Part shown: piece after piece, positions 26,522 through 35,391 of the stretch
Position numbering within the stretch: the first letter of the stretch is position 1
Layout of the letters: each line of letters begins with the position of its first letter
Assembly: GCA_018970865.1 (NCBI GenBank)
Contig: JAGWVN010000025.1
Coordinates: 1 to 38,981 of the forward strand
Length of the DNA stretch: 38,981 nucleotides
Source of the DNA: Betaproteobacteria bacterium
Lineage (GTDB): Bacteria; Pseudomonadota; Gammaproteobacteria; Burkholderiales; Burkholderiaceae_E
Reading direction: 5' to 3'
Translations under genes and position numbers: made by a program
Notes under the pieces: generated by a model
Seen by the model: the letters and a program-made list of their open reading frames with translations, nothing else
Databases searched by the model: none
Told to the model about the DNA's origin: nothing

Positions 26522-26714
26522 CTCGGGTTCCCTGGACGGGCTTTGCAGCCAATGGCGATGGCTCGGCCGGGGCCCCATCCTCTGATCGTCAGTCGCGGCA
26601 TGGTGCCGCGCAGACCCCGCCCGGATCAACCGGCGGTGGGCGCCGACCCGTTCGGCGTCTGCTGTCTGGCCGAGGCGCCCTGGTCAGCGATGCAAGATGG
26701 CTTCCGGAGCCCTC
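26522..26714 (+). promoter_or_regulatory. Structured leader of rplS
   Basis: About 190 bases separate the promoter candidate from the L19 start. They contain a perfect 7-bp hairpin, CGCGGCA with TGCCGCG and a 3-base loop (26594-26610), and a 6-bp hairpin, CGCCGA with TCGGCG (26641-26657). No convincing protein is encoded. This could be a control leader for L19, but I do not recognise a described RNA family. Confidence 0.35.
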
Positions 26715-27092
26715 ATGGACCTCATCAAGCAACTCGAGCAGGAAGAGATCGCCCGCCTGGGCAAGACCATTCCTGATTTCGCCCCCGGCGATACCGTCAT
26801 CGTCAGCGTCAATGTGGTCGAAGGCACGCGCAAGCGCGTGCAGGCCTACGAAGGCGTGGTGATCGCCAAGCGCAATCGCGGCCTGAACTCCTCGTTCATC
26901 GTGCGCAAGGTGTCCTCCGGCGAAGGCGTCGAGCGCACCTTCCAGACCTACTCGCCGCTGATCGCGTCCATCGAGGTCAAGCGTCGCGGCGATGTCCGTC
27001 GCGCCAAGCTGTACTACCTGCGCGATCGCTCCGGCAAGTCGGCGCGCATCAAGGAAAAGCTCCCGGGCAAATCGGCCGCCAAGGCCGCCTGA
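26715..27092 (+). CDS. rplS: 50S ribosomal protein L19
   Basis: Protein of 125 residues with [12 protein letters not shown] at the start, [36 protein letters not shown] and [20 protein letters not shown]. It sits at the 30S/50S interface. ATG 26715 (GGAG 6 bases upstream) is preferred over ATG 26697 because it matches the family start. The C-terminus is slightly longer than in E. coli. Confidence 0.97.
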   Translation: MDLIKQLEQEEIARLGKTIPDFAPGDTVIVSVNVVEGTRKRVQAYEGVVIAKRNRGLNSSFIVRKVSSGEGVERTFQTYSPLIASIEVKRRGDVRRAKLYYLRDRSGKSARIKEKLPGKSAAKAA

Positions 27093-27178
27093 CCCGCGGG
27101 GCGCGTCCGCCAGGCCGGATCGCCGGTGGCTCTCGCCGGCCGTGTCGGGGCCCTGGCGTGACGCCCCTGCGCTGATCC

Positions 27179-27901
27179 ATGGCCCAGGCTCCCGCTCCCA
27201 CGCCGCCCGGATCGCCGGCATCGCCCTGGCGCAGCGTCGATCCGCGTCAGGTGCCGGTGGCCGAACGCTTCCATCACCTGCCGGCCGTCCCCGCGGAGCG
27301 GCTTGCCCCCGGCTGGCTGCGCGCGCGCGTGGCGCAGCCGCCGCAGGCCTGGGAACCCGAGCACCGGGGCGATCAGTCCCGCGTCGCGGGCCGCGCGATG
27401 CGGCCGGCCGCTGTGCTGGTGCCCATCATCGACCACGACCACGGCGCCACCGTGCTGCTCACGCAGCGGCCGGCGCACATGCGCGAGCATGCCGGCCAGG
27501 TCGCCTTTCCCGGCGGTCGCGCGGACGAGGCCGACCGCAGCCCCGAACACACCGCGCTGCGCGAGGCCTGGGAGGAAGTCGGCCTGCCGGCGGACCATGT
27601 CGATGTGATCGGCCGTCTGCCCCGCTATGTCACGGGCACCGGCTACGAGGTCACCCCGGTGGTGGCGCTGGTGCGTCCCGGCTTCAGCCTGCGGCTGCAG
27701 GACGGCGAGGTGGCCGATGCCTTCGAGGTGCCGCTGCGCTTCCTGATGGATCCGCGCCACCATGAGCGGCGTCGCCTGGTGCTCGCCGACCTCGAGCGGG
27801 ATTTTCTCGCCATGCCGTACAGTGATGGCGATCGGGAATTCTTCATCTGGGGGGCCACCGCGGCCATGCTGCGCAATTTCTACCGCCTGCTGATGGCCTG
27901 A
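27179..27901 (+). CDS. NUDIX CoA pyrophosphatase (NudL/YeaB type)
   Basis: Protein of 240 residues. The CoA-specific NUDIX signature LLTQRPAHMREHAGQVAFPG is followed by the NUDIX box (GGRADEADRSPEH, then ALREAWEEVGL), in which the usual Gx5E reads Gx5D as is normal for this subgroup. These enzymes split CoA and its derivatives into phosphopantetheine and ADP parts. After the box, YVTGTGYEVTPVVALV and the C-terminal FFIWGATAAML fit. The first 40 residues are proline-rich and poorly conserved. It precedes the CobD/CbiB-like gene by 3 bases, so the two are co-transcribed. Confidence 0.9.
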   Translation: MAQAPAPTPPGSPASPWRSVDPRQVPVAERFHHLPAVPAERLAPGWLRARVAQPPQAWEPEHRGDQSRVAGRAMRPAAVLVPIIDHDHGATVLLTQRPAHMREHAGQVAFPGGRADEADRSPEHTALREAWEEVGLPADHVDVIGRLPRYVTGTGYEVTPVVALVRPGFSLRLQDGEVADAFEVPLRFLMDPRHHERRRLVLADLERDFLAMPYSDGDREFFIWGATAAMLRNFYRLLMA

Positions 27902-27904
27902 GCC

Positions 27905-28840
27905 ATGGGTTTCATCGCGCTGGTCTTCGCGCTGCTCATCGAGCAGGGCAGGCCCCTGCCGCCGGGCAACCGGGTGCACCGCCTGTTCATCGCCCTGGCC
28001 GATGCGGTGCGGCTTGGCACCGATGCCGGCGAGCGCCAGCACGGCCTGATCGGCTGGCTGCTGGTGGCCGGCGGGGTGTGCGCCGGCGCGCTCGCGCTGC
28101 AGTGGGCAGGGGCCTGGCTCCATCCGGTCGCCGGTTTCTGCGTGCATGTCGCGGTGCTCTACCTCACCGTGGGTTTCCGGCAGTTCAGCCATCCCTTCAC
28201 CGAGGTCCAGCTTGCGCTCGCGGCGGGCGATCTGCCGGCGGCGCGCCGCACCCTGGCCGCCTGGATCCGGCCGGGCGGCGAGCCCGGCCAGTTCACCGAG
28301 GCCTCGCAGGCCGAAATCTGCCGTGCTGCCATCGCCCACGCGCTGGTCGAGTCGCACCGTCATGTCTTCGGCCCGCTGCTCTGGTATGTGCTGCTGCCGG
28401 GTGTGGTCGGCCCCACCCTCTATCGCATCGCCGAGCTGCTCGGGCGGCGCTGGGGCGCCGACAGCGAGCCCTACGGCGTCTGGGCCCGCCGCGCCTTCGG
28501 CTGGATCGACTGGATTCCCCTGCGCCTGAGCGCGGCCGGCTTCGCGGTGGTCGGCAACTTCGAGGACGCGGTCTATGCCTGGCGCGGCGCCGCCGCGGCC
28601 GGCCGCGGCGATGACGGCCGCTCGCTGTTGCTGGCCGCCGGGGGCGGCGCGCTCGGTCTTCGCCTGGCCGACCCGGCCCTCGAGGCCACCTGGGCGGCGC
28701 AATCTGGCGGCGAGGAGCCGCTCGGCGTCGAACCCGGGCCCGAGGGCCTGCGCAGCGCGGTCGGTCTGGTCTGGCGCTCGGTGGTGCTGTGGATCGCGCT
28801 CTTCGCGATGCTCAGCGCCGCCAGCTGGCTGGGGCGCTGA
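27905..28840 (+). CDS. CobD/CbiB/AmpE-superfamily membrane protein
   Basis: Protein of 311 residues with several hydrophobic segments (about 1-14, 48-75, 84-95, 158-178 and 290-308). FIALVFALLIEQGRPL at the start looks more like AmpE, while LYLTVGFRQFSHPFTEVQLAL and the later AFGWIDWIPLRLSAAGFAVVGNFEDA stretch match what is usually annotated as 'CobD/CbiB family protein' in Burkholderiales. True CbiB has an N-terminal DPxxxPHPVxxIG motif, which is absent. It is not with cobalamin biosynthesis genes. I therefore doubt that it makes adenosylcobinamide and leave its function open. The 3' end overlaps the end of rsgA by 29 bases in convergent orientation. Confidence 0.75.
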   Translation: MGFIALVFALLIEQGRPLPPGNRVHRLFIALADAVRLGTDAGERQHGLIGWLLVAGGVCAGALALQWAGAWLHPVAGFCVHVAVLYLTVGFRQFSHPFTEVQLALAAGDLPAARRTLAAWIRPGGEPGQFTEASQAEICRAAIAHALVESHRHVFGPLLWYVLLPGVVGPTLYRIAELLGRRWGADSEPYGVWARRAFGWIDWIPLRLSAAGFAVVGNFEDAVYAWRGAAAAGRGDDGRSLLLAAGGGALGLRLADPALEATWAAQSGGEEPLGVEPGPEGLRSAVGLVWRSVVLWIALFAMLSAASWLGR

Positions 28841-29720
28841 CCCGCGCCTCCTCGTACAGGCGCAGCAGCAGGGCGTAGCGTCGGGCGTCGATGCGCCCAT
28901 CCTGCACCGCCGAGCGGATCGCGCAGCCCGGCTCGTCGCGATGCGAGCAGCTGTGAAACCGGCACTGGCCCAGGAGCGCGCGGCACTCCGGCATCGCGTG
29001 CAGCTGCTGCGAGCCCGACAGGTGCTCCAGGCCGAAGTTCTGGAACCCGGGTGAATCGATCAGCCGTCCGCTCAGCGGGGCGGGCAGCGCGAACAGGCGG
29101 GTGAAGGTGGTGGTGTGCCGTCCGGCATCCAGCGCGGAGGAGATCTCCTGGGTGCGCAGGCCGGCATCGGGCACCAGGCAGTTCACCAGCGTGGACTTGC
29201 CCATGCCCGACTGGCCGGTGAGCAGGGTGGTGCGGCCCGACAGCCAGGCCGAGAGGCTGGCCACGCAGCGGTCCGGCTCGGTGCGCGCGCTGACCTCGAA
29301 CACCGGGTAGCCCAGCGAGCGGTACAGCGACAGCCGCGGCCCGATCTCGGACGACGCGGCAAAGAGATCCGCCTTGTTCGCGATCAGCGCCACCGGCACA
29401 TCCTGGGCGCCGGCCTCGATCAGCACCCGCGAGAGCAGGTCGTCGGAGAAGGGCGGCGAGGGCGCGATCACCACAGCCACCTGGTCGACATTGGCAGCCA
29501 GCGGTTTGGCCCGCCAGGCGTCGCTGCGCTGGATGAGGTTGCGTCGCGGCAGCACCGATTCGATCACCGCCTGCCCGGCGCCGAGTTCGCGCGCCTGCAC
29601 CCGGTCGCCCACCGTGATGTCGTTGCGCCGGCCGCGGGTGACCGCCGCGAGGCGCAGCCCGGCATCGGGCAGCACCAGCAGGCGATGGCCGTGGCGCGCC
29701 TCGACCGTGGCCTCGATCAT
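28812..29720 (-). CDS. rsgA: Ribosome small-subunit GTPase RsgA
   Basis: Circularly permuted GTPase of 302 residues that acts late in 30S maturation. Motif order is G4 NKAD (115-118), G5 VSA (143-145), G1 GQSGMGKST (169-177) and G3 DSPG (222-225), confirming the permutation. An N-terminal OB-fold precedes them, and the C-terminal zinc site is Cys253, Cys258, His260 and Cys266. It is the last gene of the minus-strand unit M48 protease - pterin dehydratase - rsgA, and it overlaps the convergent CobD/CbiB-like gene. Confidence 0.96.
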   Translation of the reverse strand: MIEATVEARHGHRLLVLPDAGLRLAAVTRGRRNDITVGDRVQARELGAGQAVIESVLPRRNLIQRSDAWRAKPLAANVDQVAVVIAPSPPFSDDLLSRVLIEAGAQDVPVALIANKADLFAASSEIGPRLSLYRSLGYPVFEVSARTEPDRCVASLSAWLSGRTTLLTGQSGMGKSTLVNCLVPDAGLRTQEISSALDAGRHTTTFTRLFALPAPLSGRLIDSPGFQNFGLEHLSGSQQLHAMPECRALLGQCRFHSCSHRDEPGCAIRSAVQDGRIDARRYALLLRLYEEARVSAPASWRR

Positions 29721-29745
29721 GGCGACGGCCGCGGCAGCGGGCGGC

Positions 29746-30096
29746 TCATCCCGCGGGGGCGAAGACCGCGTCGGTGCGGGCCGCGCAGATGAAGTCGTTC
29801 TCGGAGACGCCGCCCACCGAGTGCGTGTTCCAGCGCACCAGGCAGCGGTTGTAGGTCACCACCAGCTCGGGGTGGTGGTCTTCGGCGTGGATCATCCAGG
29901 CGAGCGCGCCCACGAAGCCGATGGTCCGGTGGTAGTCGCTGAAGGCGAAACTGCGCTCGAGGCAACCGTCGCGCAGCGACCAGCCGGGCAGTTCGGCGAG
30001 CTGCGCGGCGATCTCGGCATCGGTGTGCGCGCGTTCGCCGTGCAGGGGACGGCAGCGCCGGGCCAGCAGCTGCTGGCGGGTGAGCACGGGTTTCAT
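29746..30096 (-). CDS. 4a-hydroxytetrahydrobiopterin dehydratase (PCD/DCoH)
   Basis: Protein of 116 residues. The pterin-site signature is present as EDHHPELVVTYNRCLVRWNT followed by HSVGGVSENDF. The enzyme recycles pterin cofactor used by aromatic amino acid hydroxylases; in many bacteria without such hydroxylases, the protein may serve molybdopterin enzymes. No phhA is seen here. It lies 33 bases after the M48 protease gene and 25 bases before rsgA. Confidence 0.93.
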   Translation of the reverse strand: MKPVLTRQQLLARRCRPLHGERAHTDAEIAAQLAELPGWSLRDGCLERSFAFSDYHRTIGFVGALAWMIHAEDHHPELVVTYNRCLVRWNTHSVGGVSENDFICAARTDAVFAPAG

Positions 30097-30129
30097 GGGG
30101 ATGCGATCAGGCGGGGTGGTGCAGGGGGG

Positions 30130-31386
30130 TCAGGCGGCGGCCAGCCGCCCGACCCGGATGGCGGCCGGCGGGTGCGAATCGTAGAACGCCGAGTGCAGCG
30201 GATCGGGCGTGAGCGTGGCCGCGTTGTCCTCGTAGAGCTTGACCAGCGCGGCGATCAGATCGCGGGCGCTGCTGTGCTCGGCGGCGAAGCGGTCGGCCTC
30301 GAACTCGTGACGGCGTGAGGCAAGGCTGGCCAGCGGCTTGAGCATGAAGGTGAACACCGGCGCGGCCAGGAAGAAGAGCACCAGCGCGAGCGCCTCGGCG
30401 TCGGCGGCCGGCGTGACGCCGAGACCGTGATAGAACCAGACCTGGCCCGACAGCCAGGCGAGAAGCCACAGCCCGGCGCCGCTGATCAGGAAGCTCACCG
30501 CGATGCGCTGGGTGATGTGACGACGACGGAAGTGACCGAGCTCGTGGGCGAGCACGGCCTCGACCTCGGGGCCGTCCAGCCGGTTGAGCAGCGTGTCGTA
30601 GAAGACGATGCGCCGGGCTCGCCCCATGCCGGTGAAGTAGGCGTTGCCGTGCGCCGAGCGCCGGCTGCCATCCATGACGAACAGCCCGCGCGAGGCGAAT
30701 CCGCAGCGGGCGAGCAGCTGCTCCACCCGCTCGCGCACCGGGCCCGCCGGCATCGGCTCGAAGCGGTTGAAGAGTGGCGCGATCACGGTGGGGTAGAGCA
30801 CCAGCACGCCGAGGTTGAAGCCCACCCACAGCAGCCAGGCCCACAGCCACCAGGCGTCCCCCGCCGAGCGCATCAGGGCGAGCACGGCGGCCAGCAGCGG
30901 CACGCCGAGCACCAGCCCGACCAGCAAGCCCTTGACCTGATCGGCGAGCCACAGCCGCAGGGTCATGCGGTTGAACCCGAAGCGTTCCTCGAGCCGGAAC
31001 TGCCGGTACCAGTCGAGCGGGGTCTCGACGATGCCGCCGATGACGCTCACCAGCAGGACCAGCAGCACCGGACGCCACCAGCCCGCCTGCGGCAGCAGCG
31101 ACACCAGGCCTTCGTGCAGCCATTGCAGACCGCCGAGCAGGGTGAAGGCCACCAGGGTGAGCATGCCGAGCAGGAATTCGACGATGCCCAGCCGGGTGCG
31201 GGCGATGGTGTAGTCGGCTGCGCGCTGATGAGCCGCGAGGCTTACCCGACCCGCAAAGGCCTCGGGCACGGCACCGCGATGACGCCTGACATGGCGGATC
31301 TGGCGCGCAGCCAGCCACAGGCGCAGGCCGGCGGTGAGCAGCACGGCCGCGGCAAAGACCAGGCTGAAGGCGAGCGCGCTCGTCAC
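30130..31386 (-). CDS. M48 (Ste24/CAAX-type) membrane metalloprotease
   Basis: Protein of 418 residues with about seven membrane-spanning stretches. The zinc motif is HELGH (281-285) in EVEAVLAHELGHFRRRHI; the third ligand glutamate lies in RRHEFEADRFAAEH. The N-terminal M48 domain has DWYRQFRLEERFGFNRMT, and SAHGNAYFTGMGRARRIVFY precedes the catalytic helix. This is the bacterial form of Ste24; its substrates are unknown and probably include membrane proteins. It diverges from orn with 59 bases between them, a conserved Burkholderiales arrangement. Confidence 0.93.
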   Translation of the reverse strand: MTSALAFSLVFAAAVLLTAGLRLWLAARQIRHVRRHRGAVPEAFAGRVSLAAHQRAADYTIARTRLGIVEFLLGMLTLVAFTLLGGLQWLHEGLVSLLPQAGWWRPVLLVLLVSVIGGIVETPLDWYRQFRLEERFGFNRMTLRLWLADQVKGLLVGLVLGVPLLAAVLALMRSAGDAWWLWAWLLWVGFNLGVLVLYPTVIAPLFNRFEPMPAGPVRERVEQLLARCGFASRGLFVMDGSRRSAHGNAYFTGMGRARRIVFYDTLLNRLDGPEVEAVLAHELGHFRRRHITQRIAVSFLISGAGLWLLAWLSGQVWFYHGLGVTPAADAEALALVLFFLAAPVFTFMLKPLASLASRRHEFEADRFAAEHSSARDLIAALVKLYEDNAATLTPDPLHSAFYDSHPPAAIRVGRLAAA

Positions 31387-31430
31387 GAGAGGGGAGGGAC
31401 CTGCGCCGGGAGCCGCGGGTGCGGCTGTGA

Positions 31431-31436
31431 CAGAAT
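31431..31436 (+). promoter_or_regulatory. Candidate -10 box of orn
   Basis: CAGAAT here lies 9 bases before the orn ATG, the same distance as between TAGAAT and ATG at hrcA. The start point would be near 31443, giving an almost leaderless mRNA. No Shine-Dalgarno sequence and no clear -35 are seen. Confidence 0.35.
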
Positions 31437-31445
31437 CGCGGGATT

Positions 31446-32066
31446 ATGACACAGCCCTCTGACACCGCTTCGGCTTCCCCTGCCGCCACCGCGCTGGCGA
31501 TCCGCCCCGACGAGACCCGCCTGGTCTGGATCGACATGGAGATGACCGGGCTTCGCCCTGAGGTCGACCGCATCATCGAGGTTGCCGCCGTGATCACCGA
31601 CAGCGATCTCAATGTGCTCGCCCAGAGCGAGTCCTACGCCGTCCACCAGCCCGAGGCCGTGCTCGAGACCATGGACCAGTGGAACCAGTCCACCCACGGC
31701 CGCTCGGGCCTCACCGCGCGGGTGCGCGCCTCGCGGCTGTCGGAGGCCGATGTCGAGCGCGCGCTGCTGGCTTTCCTCGCGCCCTGGGTGCCGGCGGGCA
31801 AGACCCCGATGTGCGGCAACTCGATCGGCCAGGACCGCCGCTTCATGACCCGCTACATGCCCCAGCTCGAGGCCTGGTTCCACTACCGCAACCTCGATGT
31901 CAGCACCCTGAAGGAGCTTGCCCGCCGCTGGGCGCCGGCGGTGGCCCGCAGCTTCGTCAAGCGCAGCGCGCACACCGCGCTGGCCGACATCCACGAGTCC
32001 ATCGAGGAACTGCGCCACTACCGGCAGCACTTCATCGTCGCGCCCGCGCAGCCGCCGGCCGGCTGA
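31446..32066 (+). CDS. orn: Oligoribonuclease
   Basis: DEDDh 3'-5' exoribonuclease of 206 residues that degrades 2-5 nt RNAs and pGpG, the product of c-di-GMP breakdown. Catalytic residues are visible: Asp30 and Glu32 in WIDMEMTGL, the aspartate in [11 protein letters not shown], and His and Asp in [12 protein letters not shown]. The N-terminus is about 20 residues longer than in E. coli, with no other start that keeps the first motif. It pairs functionally with EAL proteins like the one at 14070-15359. Confidence 0.96.
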   Translation: MTQPSDTASASPAATALAIRPDETRLVWIDMEMTGLRPEVDRIIEVAAVITDSDLNVLAQSESYAVHQPEAVLETMDQWNQSTHGRSGLTARVRASRLSEADVERALLAFLAPWVPAGKTPMCGNSIGQDRRFMTRYMPQLEAWFHYRNLDVSTLKELARRWAPAVARSFVKRSAHTALADIHESIEELRHYRQHFIVAPAQPPAG

Positions 32067-32162
32067 GGCGCGGCCGGCGTCCCGCACGCGGCGCGGGGCG
32101 CAGGGCCCGGGGCGCCGGGCGGCAGACGCGCGGCGCAGGGCCTCAGGCGCCAGTGCGCGCTG

Positions 32163-33521
32163 TCAGGCGCCGGGCGCCCGCCATACCCGACGGATCACCA
32201 GCGCGAGCCCGGCGCTGGCCACCACCAGACCGCCCACGCCGGCCAGCCAGAAGCCCAGCGCGCCGCTGCGCGAGCCGTGCAGCGCGGCCGCTCCGAGCGC
32301 GGCGGGCTCGCCGGCGACGGTGAGCAGCCAGCCGCCCCCCAGGCCGACGCCCCACATCGACACCACGCACACCACCATGGGCAGCGTGGCGATCTTGTGG
32401 GCGCGCAACACGAAGGCGATCTGCGTCTGCAGACTGTCGAACACCGAGAACACCGCGAGCGCGGCCAGCAGCGGCATCGCCGCCGCCGCCACCGCGGGGT
32501 CGGTGCTGTAGGCCTGTGCGATCGGGCCGCGCAGCAGCCACAGCAGCGCGCCGGCCAGGACCGCCAGGCCCACGCCGAGCCGGATGCCGGTGAGGGCCAG
32601 CACGCGGGCCCGGGCCCGGTCACCGGCGCCGAGCGACTGCGCCACCAGGGTGCTGGTGGCGCTCGCGATCGCCATCGCGATCATGTAGATGACGCCGGTG
32701 AGGTTGGCCGCGATCTGGTGACTGGCCAGCGTCACCGTGCCGAAGCGGGCCACCAGGATCGACATGAAGGTGAACGAGGTCACCTCGATCAGGTAGGTGG
32801 CGCCGATCGGCAGGCCCAGGCGCAGCAGTTCGGCCATCGCCCGCGCCCGCGGCGCCACCGGCCGACGCAGCGCCAGGCCGGCGTAGCGCGGATCGCGCCA
32901 CAGCCACAGCGCCGCCCCCAGCACGCTGGCCCAGGCGATCACGCTGGTGGCCAGCGCGCAGCCCGGCCCGCCGAGCGCGGGCAGACCCAGGGTCTGGCTG
33001 CCGTGCATGAACAGCAGGTTGAGCGGGAACTTCGCCGCCACGCCGATCAGGTTGATCGCCATCACCACCTTGGGCTGGGCGATGGCGGTGTTCAGCGCGT
33101 AGAAGCAGCGAAACAGCAGCGCCGCGGGTATGCCGGCCGCGGTGTAGCCGAGATACGCGTCGATGCGGTCGCCGAGCTCGGCCGGCGCGTCGGCCAGGGC
33201 GATCCAGGGCTGCGACCAGCCCAGCGCGACGCAGCCCGGCAGGCTCAGCGCCAGCGCCACCCACACCGCCTGCCAGAAGGCGGCGCCCACCTCGGCCTGG
33301 CGGCCGGCGCCCAGGTGCTGCGCCGCGATCGGCGAGAGCGCGAGCAGCACGCCCATCAGCGAGACATAGACGCTCACATAGACGCTCGAGCCCAGGCCCA
33401 CCGCGGCCAGGTCCTGGGCCGAGAGCCGGCCGGCCATGGCGGTGTCGATGATGCCGTTGACCATCACCGCAAGCTGGCCGATGTAGAGCGGCCAGGCCAG
33501 ACGCAGGATCTCGCCGCGCAT
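32163..33521 (-). CDS. MATE-family efflux transporter (NorM-like)
   Basis: Protein of 452 residues with twelve predicted membrane helices. The start EILRLAWPLYIGQLAVMVNG, then IDTAMAGRLSAQDLAAVGLG, and in the second half IEVTSFTFMSILVARFG and ASATSTLVAQSLGAGD are typical of NorM-like MATE proteins, which export drugs and cations using sodium or protons. The ATG overlaps the glycosyltransferase stop by one base, so the two genes are coupled. The 96-base gap to the convergent orn holds only G+C-rich sequence without a clear terminator. Confidence 0.92.
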   Translation of the reverse strand: MRGEILRLAWPLYIGQLAVMVNGIIDTAMAGRLSAQDLAAVGLGSSVYVSVYVSLMGVLLALSPIAAQHLGAGRQAEVGAAFWQAVWVALALSLPGCVALGWSQPWIALADAPAELGDRIDAYLGYTAAGIPAALLFRCFYALNTAIAQPKVVMAINLIGVAAKFPLNLLFMHGSQTLGLPALGGPGCALATSVIAWASVLGAALWLWRDPRYAGLALRRPVAPRARAMAELLRLGLPIGATYLIEVTSFTFMSILVARFGTVTLASHQIAANLTGVIYMIAMAIASATSTLVAQSLGAGDRARARVLALTGIRLGVGLAVLAGALLWLLRGPIAQAYSTDPAVAAAAMPLLAALAVFSVFDSLQTQIAFVLRAHKIATLPMVVCVVSMWGVGLGGGWLLTVAGEPAALGAAALHGSRSGALGFWLAGVGGLVVASAGLALVIRRVWRAPGA

Positions 33522-35224
33522 CAGGGTTGCCGGTACAGCCGCAGGACCTCGTCCCGGTCACGCGGCCGGGCGCCTTCCCAGACCAGCGCCCAGCCCGGCG
33601 GCGGTTCGGCCGGCCGTCGCGCCGCAGGGCCGCTCACCTGCTCGATGCGCCAGCGGCAGGCCGGATCGGCCGCGGCCAGCGGCAGTCCTCCGAAGTACTG
33701 GAGCATGGCCCGTTGCGCCCGCCCCAGCGCCAGCGTCGCGATGCAGTCCTGGTCGGCGGGCAGTTGCGCGGCGATCTGTCCGGCCAGCTCGCGGTAGGTG
33801 TTGCGCTGGTTGATCGCCGGCAGCCACAGGGTCATGAGCAGCAGCCAGGCCAGCACCAGCCCGCCGCAGGACAGCGTCACCGGACGCCACAGCGCCGGGC
33901 GGTGCCGAGCCACCCGCCATCGCACCAGCGCCAGCCAGGCCAGGGTGGCGGCGGCGCCCAGCGCGAGCGCGCCGGGCGACCACTGCGGCTGGAAGCCGGG
34001 TGAGAGCGCCGAGGCGCTGGCGGCCATGGGGCGCGGCGCGCCGATCAGCCAGGCCAGCCAGTAGGCCCAGACCACCAGGCCGATCAGGGTGTAGGTCATC
34101 ACCGCGAACCAGTCGATCAGGCTGGTGATGGAGCGCCGGAGGGTCGGCAGCCCCATGGCCGCGAGCATGGCCAGGGCGGCCGCCGGCTGGATGATGAAGC
34201 CCTCGGGCGCGTCCGATCCGGCGAGCGCCGCCACCGCCAGCACCACCGCGCTCAGGGTGGGCAGGGCAAGGGCCGGCTCGTCGAGGCGGCCGCGCCAGCG
34301 CAGCATCGCCCAGGTGGCCACGGGCCACAGCGGCCACAGGAACCAGGGCACCGTGCGCGCGTAGTAGCCCAGGCCGGCGGTGTCGGGCAGGCCGAACTGG
34401 GCCGCGTTCCAGGCGAGCCATTGCCGAAGATGGATCGCGGCCGCGGGCTGATCCGACATCGCCAGCGCCAGCGGCCAGGCCAGACCGAGCGCGATCGCCG
34501 CCGGCAGGGCGGTGAGCAGCCACCGCGCGGCAACCACCCGCCAGGCCGAGGACACCAGCGGCAGCCCGAGGGCGATCACGGTCAGCGCCGCCGCGGGCAG
34601 CAGGCCGCGCGTGGTCACGGCGGCGGCGATCATCGCGCCGGCGATCAGGCCGCCGCGCAGCGGCCGGTCGATGGCGATCGCCGCCCCGAACAGGAAGACC
34701 GCGATCCAGACCAGTTGCGCTGCGTCGGCGCTGTTCTCGTGCAGCGGCGCGATCAGTCCCACGGTTGCCATCAGCAGCAGGAGCGCGCTGTCGGCAACCG
34801 CCCGTCCGAAGTCGGTGGGCGTGGCTCGCGCGTCGAAGGGGTCGGCCGGCAGCAGGCGGGGCTGCCGGGCAAGCTGCAGCGTGGCGTACCAGAGCGCCAC
34901 GAACATCAGCCCGAGCAGCGCCATGGCGGCGAATTGCGCGGCGACATGCGCCGGCAGGGCGGGCAGGGCCCGGATGGCCAGCGCGGCCAGCCAGTGCGGC
35001 AACGGGCCCTCGTCGGGCACCGGCTCGCCGGCGATCTCGGGCATGAGCCATTGCGTCGCGCCGCCGCGGGCCATGGCCAGCGACACGCCAAAGCCGAGCG
35101 CGTCGGCTGCCCGCCACGGATCGCGGCCGGCAAGACCGGGAATGATGTAGAGCAGACTGAGCAGCCACAGGCCCCATCGGGGCAGCTTGCCGGCCTGCAG
35201 ATCGGTCACCAGAAAGGAGCGCAT
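33521..35224 (-). CDS. ArnT/PMT-type membrane glycosyltransferase (GT39/GT83-like)
   Basis: Protein of 567 residues with about 11-12 hydrophobic segments and a soluble C-terminal part. The first extracytoplasmic loop has GRDPWRAADALGFGVSLAMA and later GEPVPDEGPLPHWLAAL, the layout of ArnT-like enzymes in which an acidic residue in this loop is catalytic. Such proteins move a sugar from a polyprenyl-phosphate carrier to lipid A or protein. Lipid A specificity cannot be claimed: no arn genes are nearby. It is translationally coupled to the MATE transporter and lies 167 bases after rpmE2. Confidence 0.75.
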   Translation of the reverse strand: MRSFLVTDLQAGKLPRWGLWLLSLLYIIPGLAGRDPWRAADALGFGVSLAMARGGATQWLMPEIAGEPVPDEGPLPHWLAALAIRALPALPAHVAAQFAAMALLGLMFVALWYATLQLARQPRLLPADPFDARATPTDFGRAVADSALLLLMATVGLIAPLHENSADAAQLVWIAVFLFGAAIAIDRPLRGGLIAGAMIAAAVTTRGLLPAAALTVIALGLPLVSSAWRVVAARWLLTALPAAIALGLAWPLALAMSDQPAAAIHLRQWLAWNAAQFGLPDTAGLGYYARTVPWFLWPLWPVATWAMLRWRGRLDEPALALPTLSAVVLAVAALAGSDAPEGFIIQPAAALAMLAAMGLPTLRRSITSLIDWFAVMTYTLIGLVVWAYWLAWLIGAPRPMAASASALSPGFQPQWSPGALALGAAATLAWLALVRWRVARHRPALWRPVTLSCGGLVLAWLLLMTLWLPAINQRNTYRELAGQIAAQLPADQDCIATLALGRAQRAMLQYFGGLPLAAADPACRWRIEQVSGPAARRPAEPPPGWALVWEGARPRDRDEVLRLYRQP

Positions 35225-35305
35225 CGCAGCGGTCGGTGCTTGCCGGCCGGCTCGGGCCGCGCGGTGGGTGACGTCGGGATGGGTAGGGCAGCGTCGGACT
35301 GCCTG

Positions 35306-35367
35306 CCGGCGGCGAGGGCGCCGCCGGTTGCCGGGTCAGTCGCCGGCCGTCCGCCAGGGGACGGCCG
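35306..35367 (-). terminator. Two strong hairpins after rpmE2
   Basis: CCGGCGGCG (35306-35314) pairs with CGCCGCCGG (35319-35327) around a 4-base loop. CGGCCGTC (35344-35351) pairs with GACGGCCG (35360-35367) around an 8-base loop. They lie between rpmE2 and the glycosyltransferase gene on the transcribed minus strand. There is no T-run, so they may pause or protect the transcript rather than end it. Confidence 0.4.
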
Positions 35368-35391
35368 TGGCGCGTCCGGCGGTGGTGCCGG

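Noticed and set aside
27600-27905. A second cobalamin riboswitch before the CobD/CbiB-like gene
   Set aside because: The gene starts 3 bases after the NUDIX gene and none of the B12 box or core motifs occur there.
32067-32162. Intrinsic terminator between convergent orn and the MATE gene
   Set aside because: The region is uniformly G+C-rich; no clean stem with a T-run on either strand.
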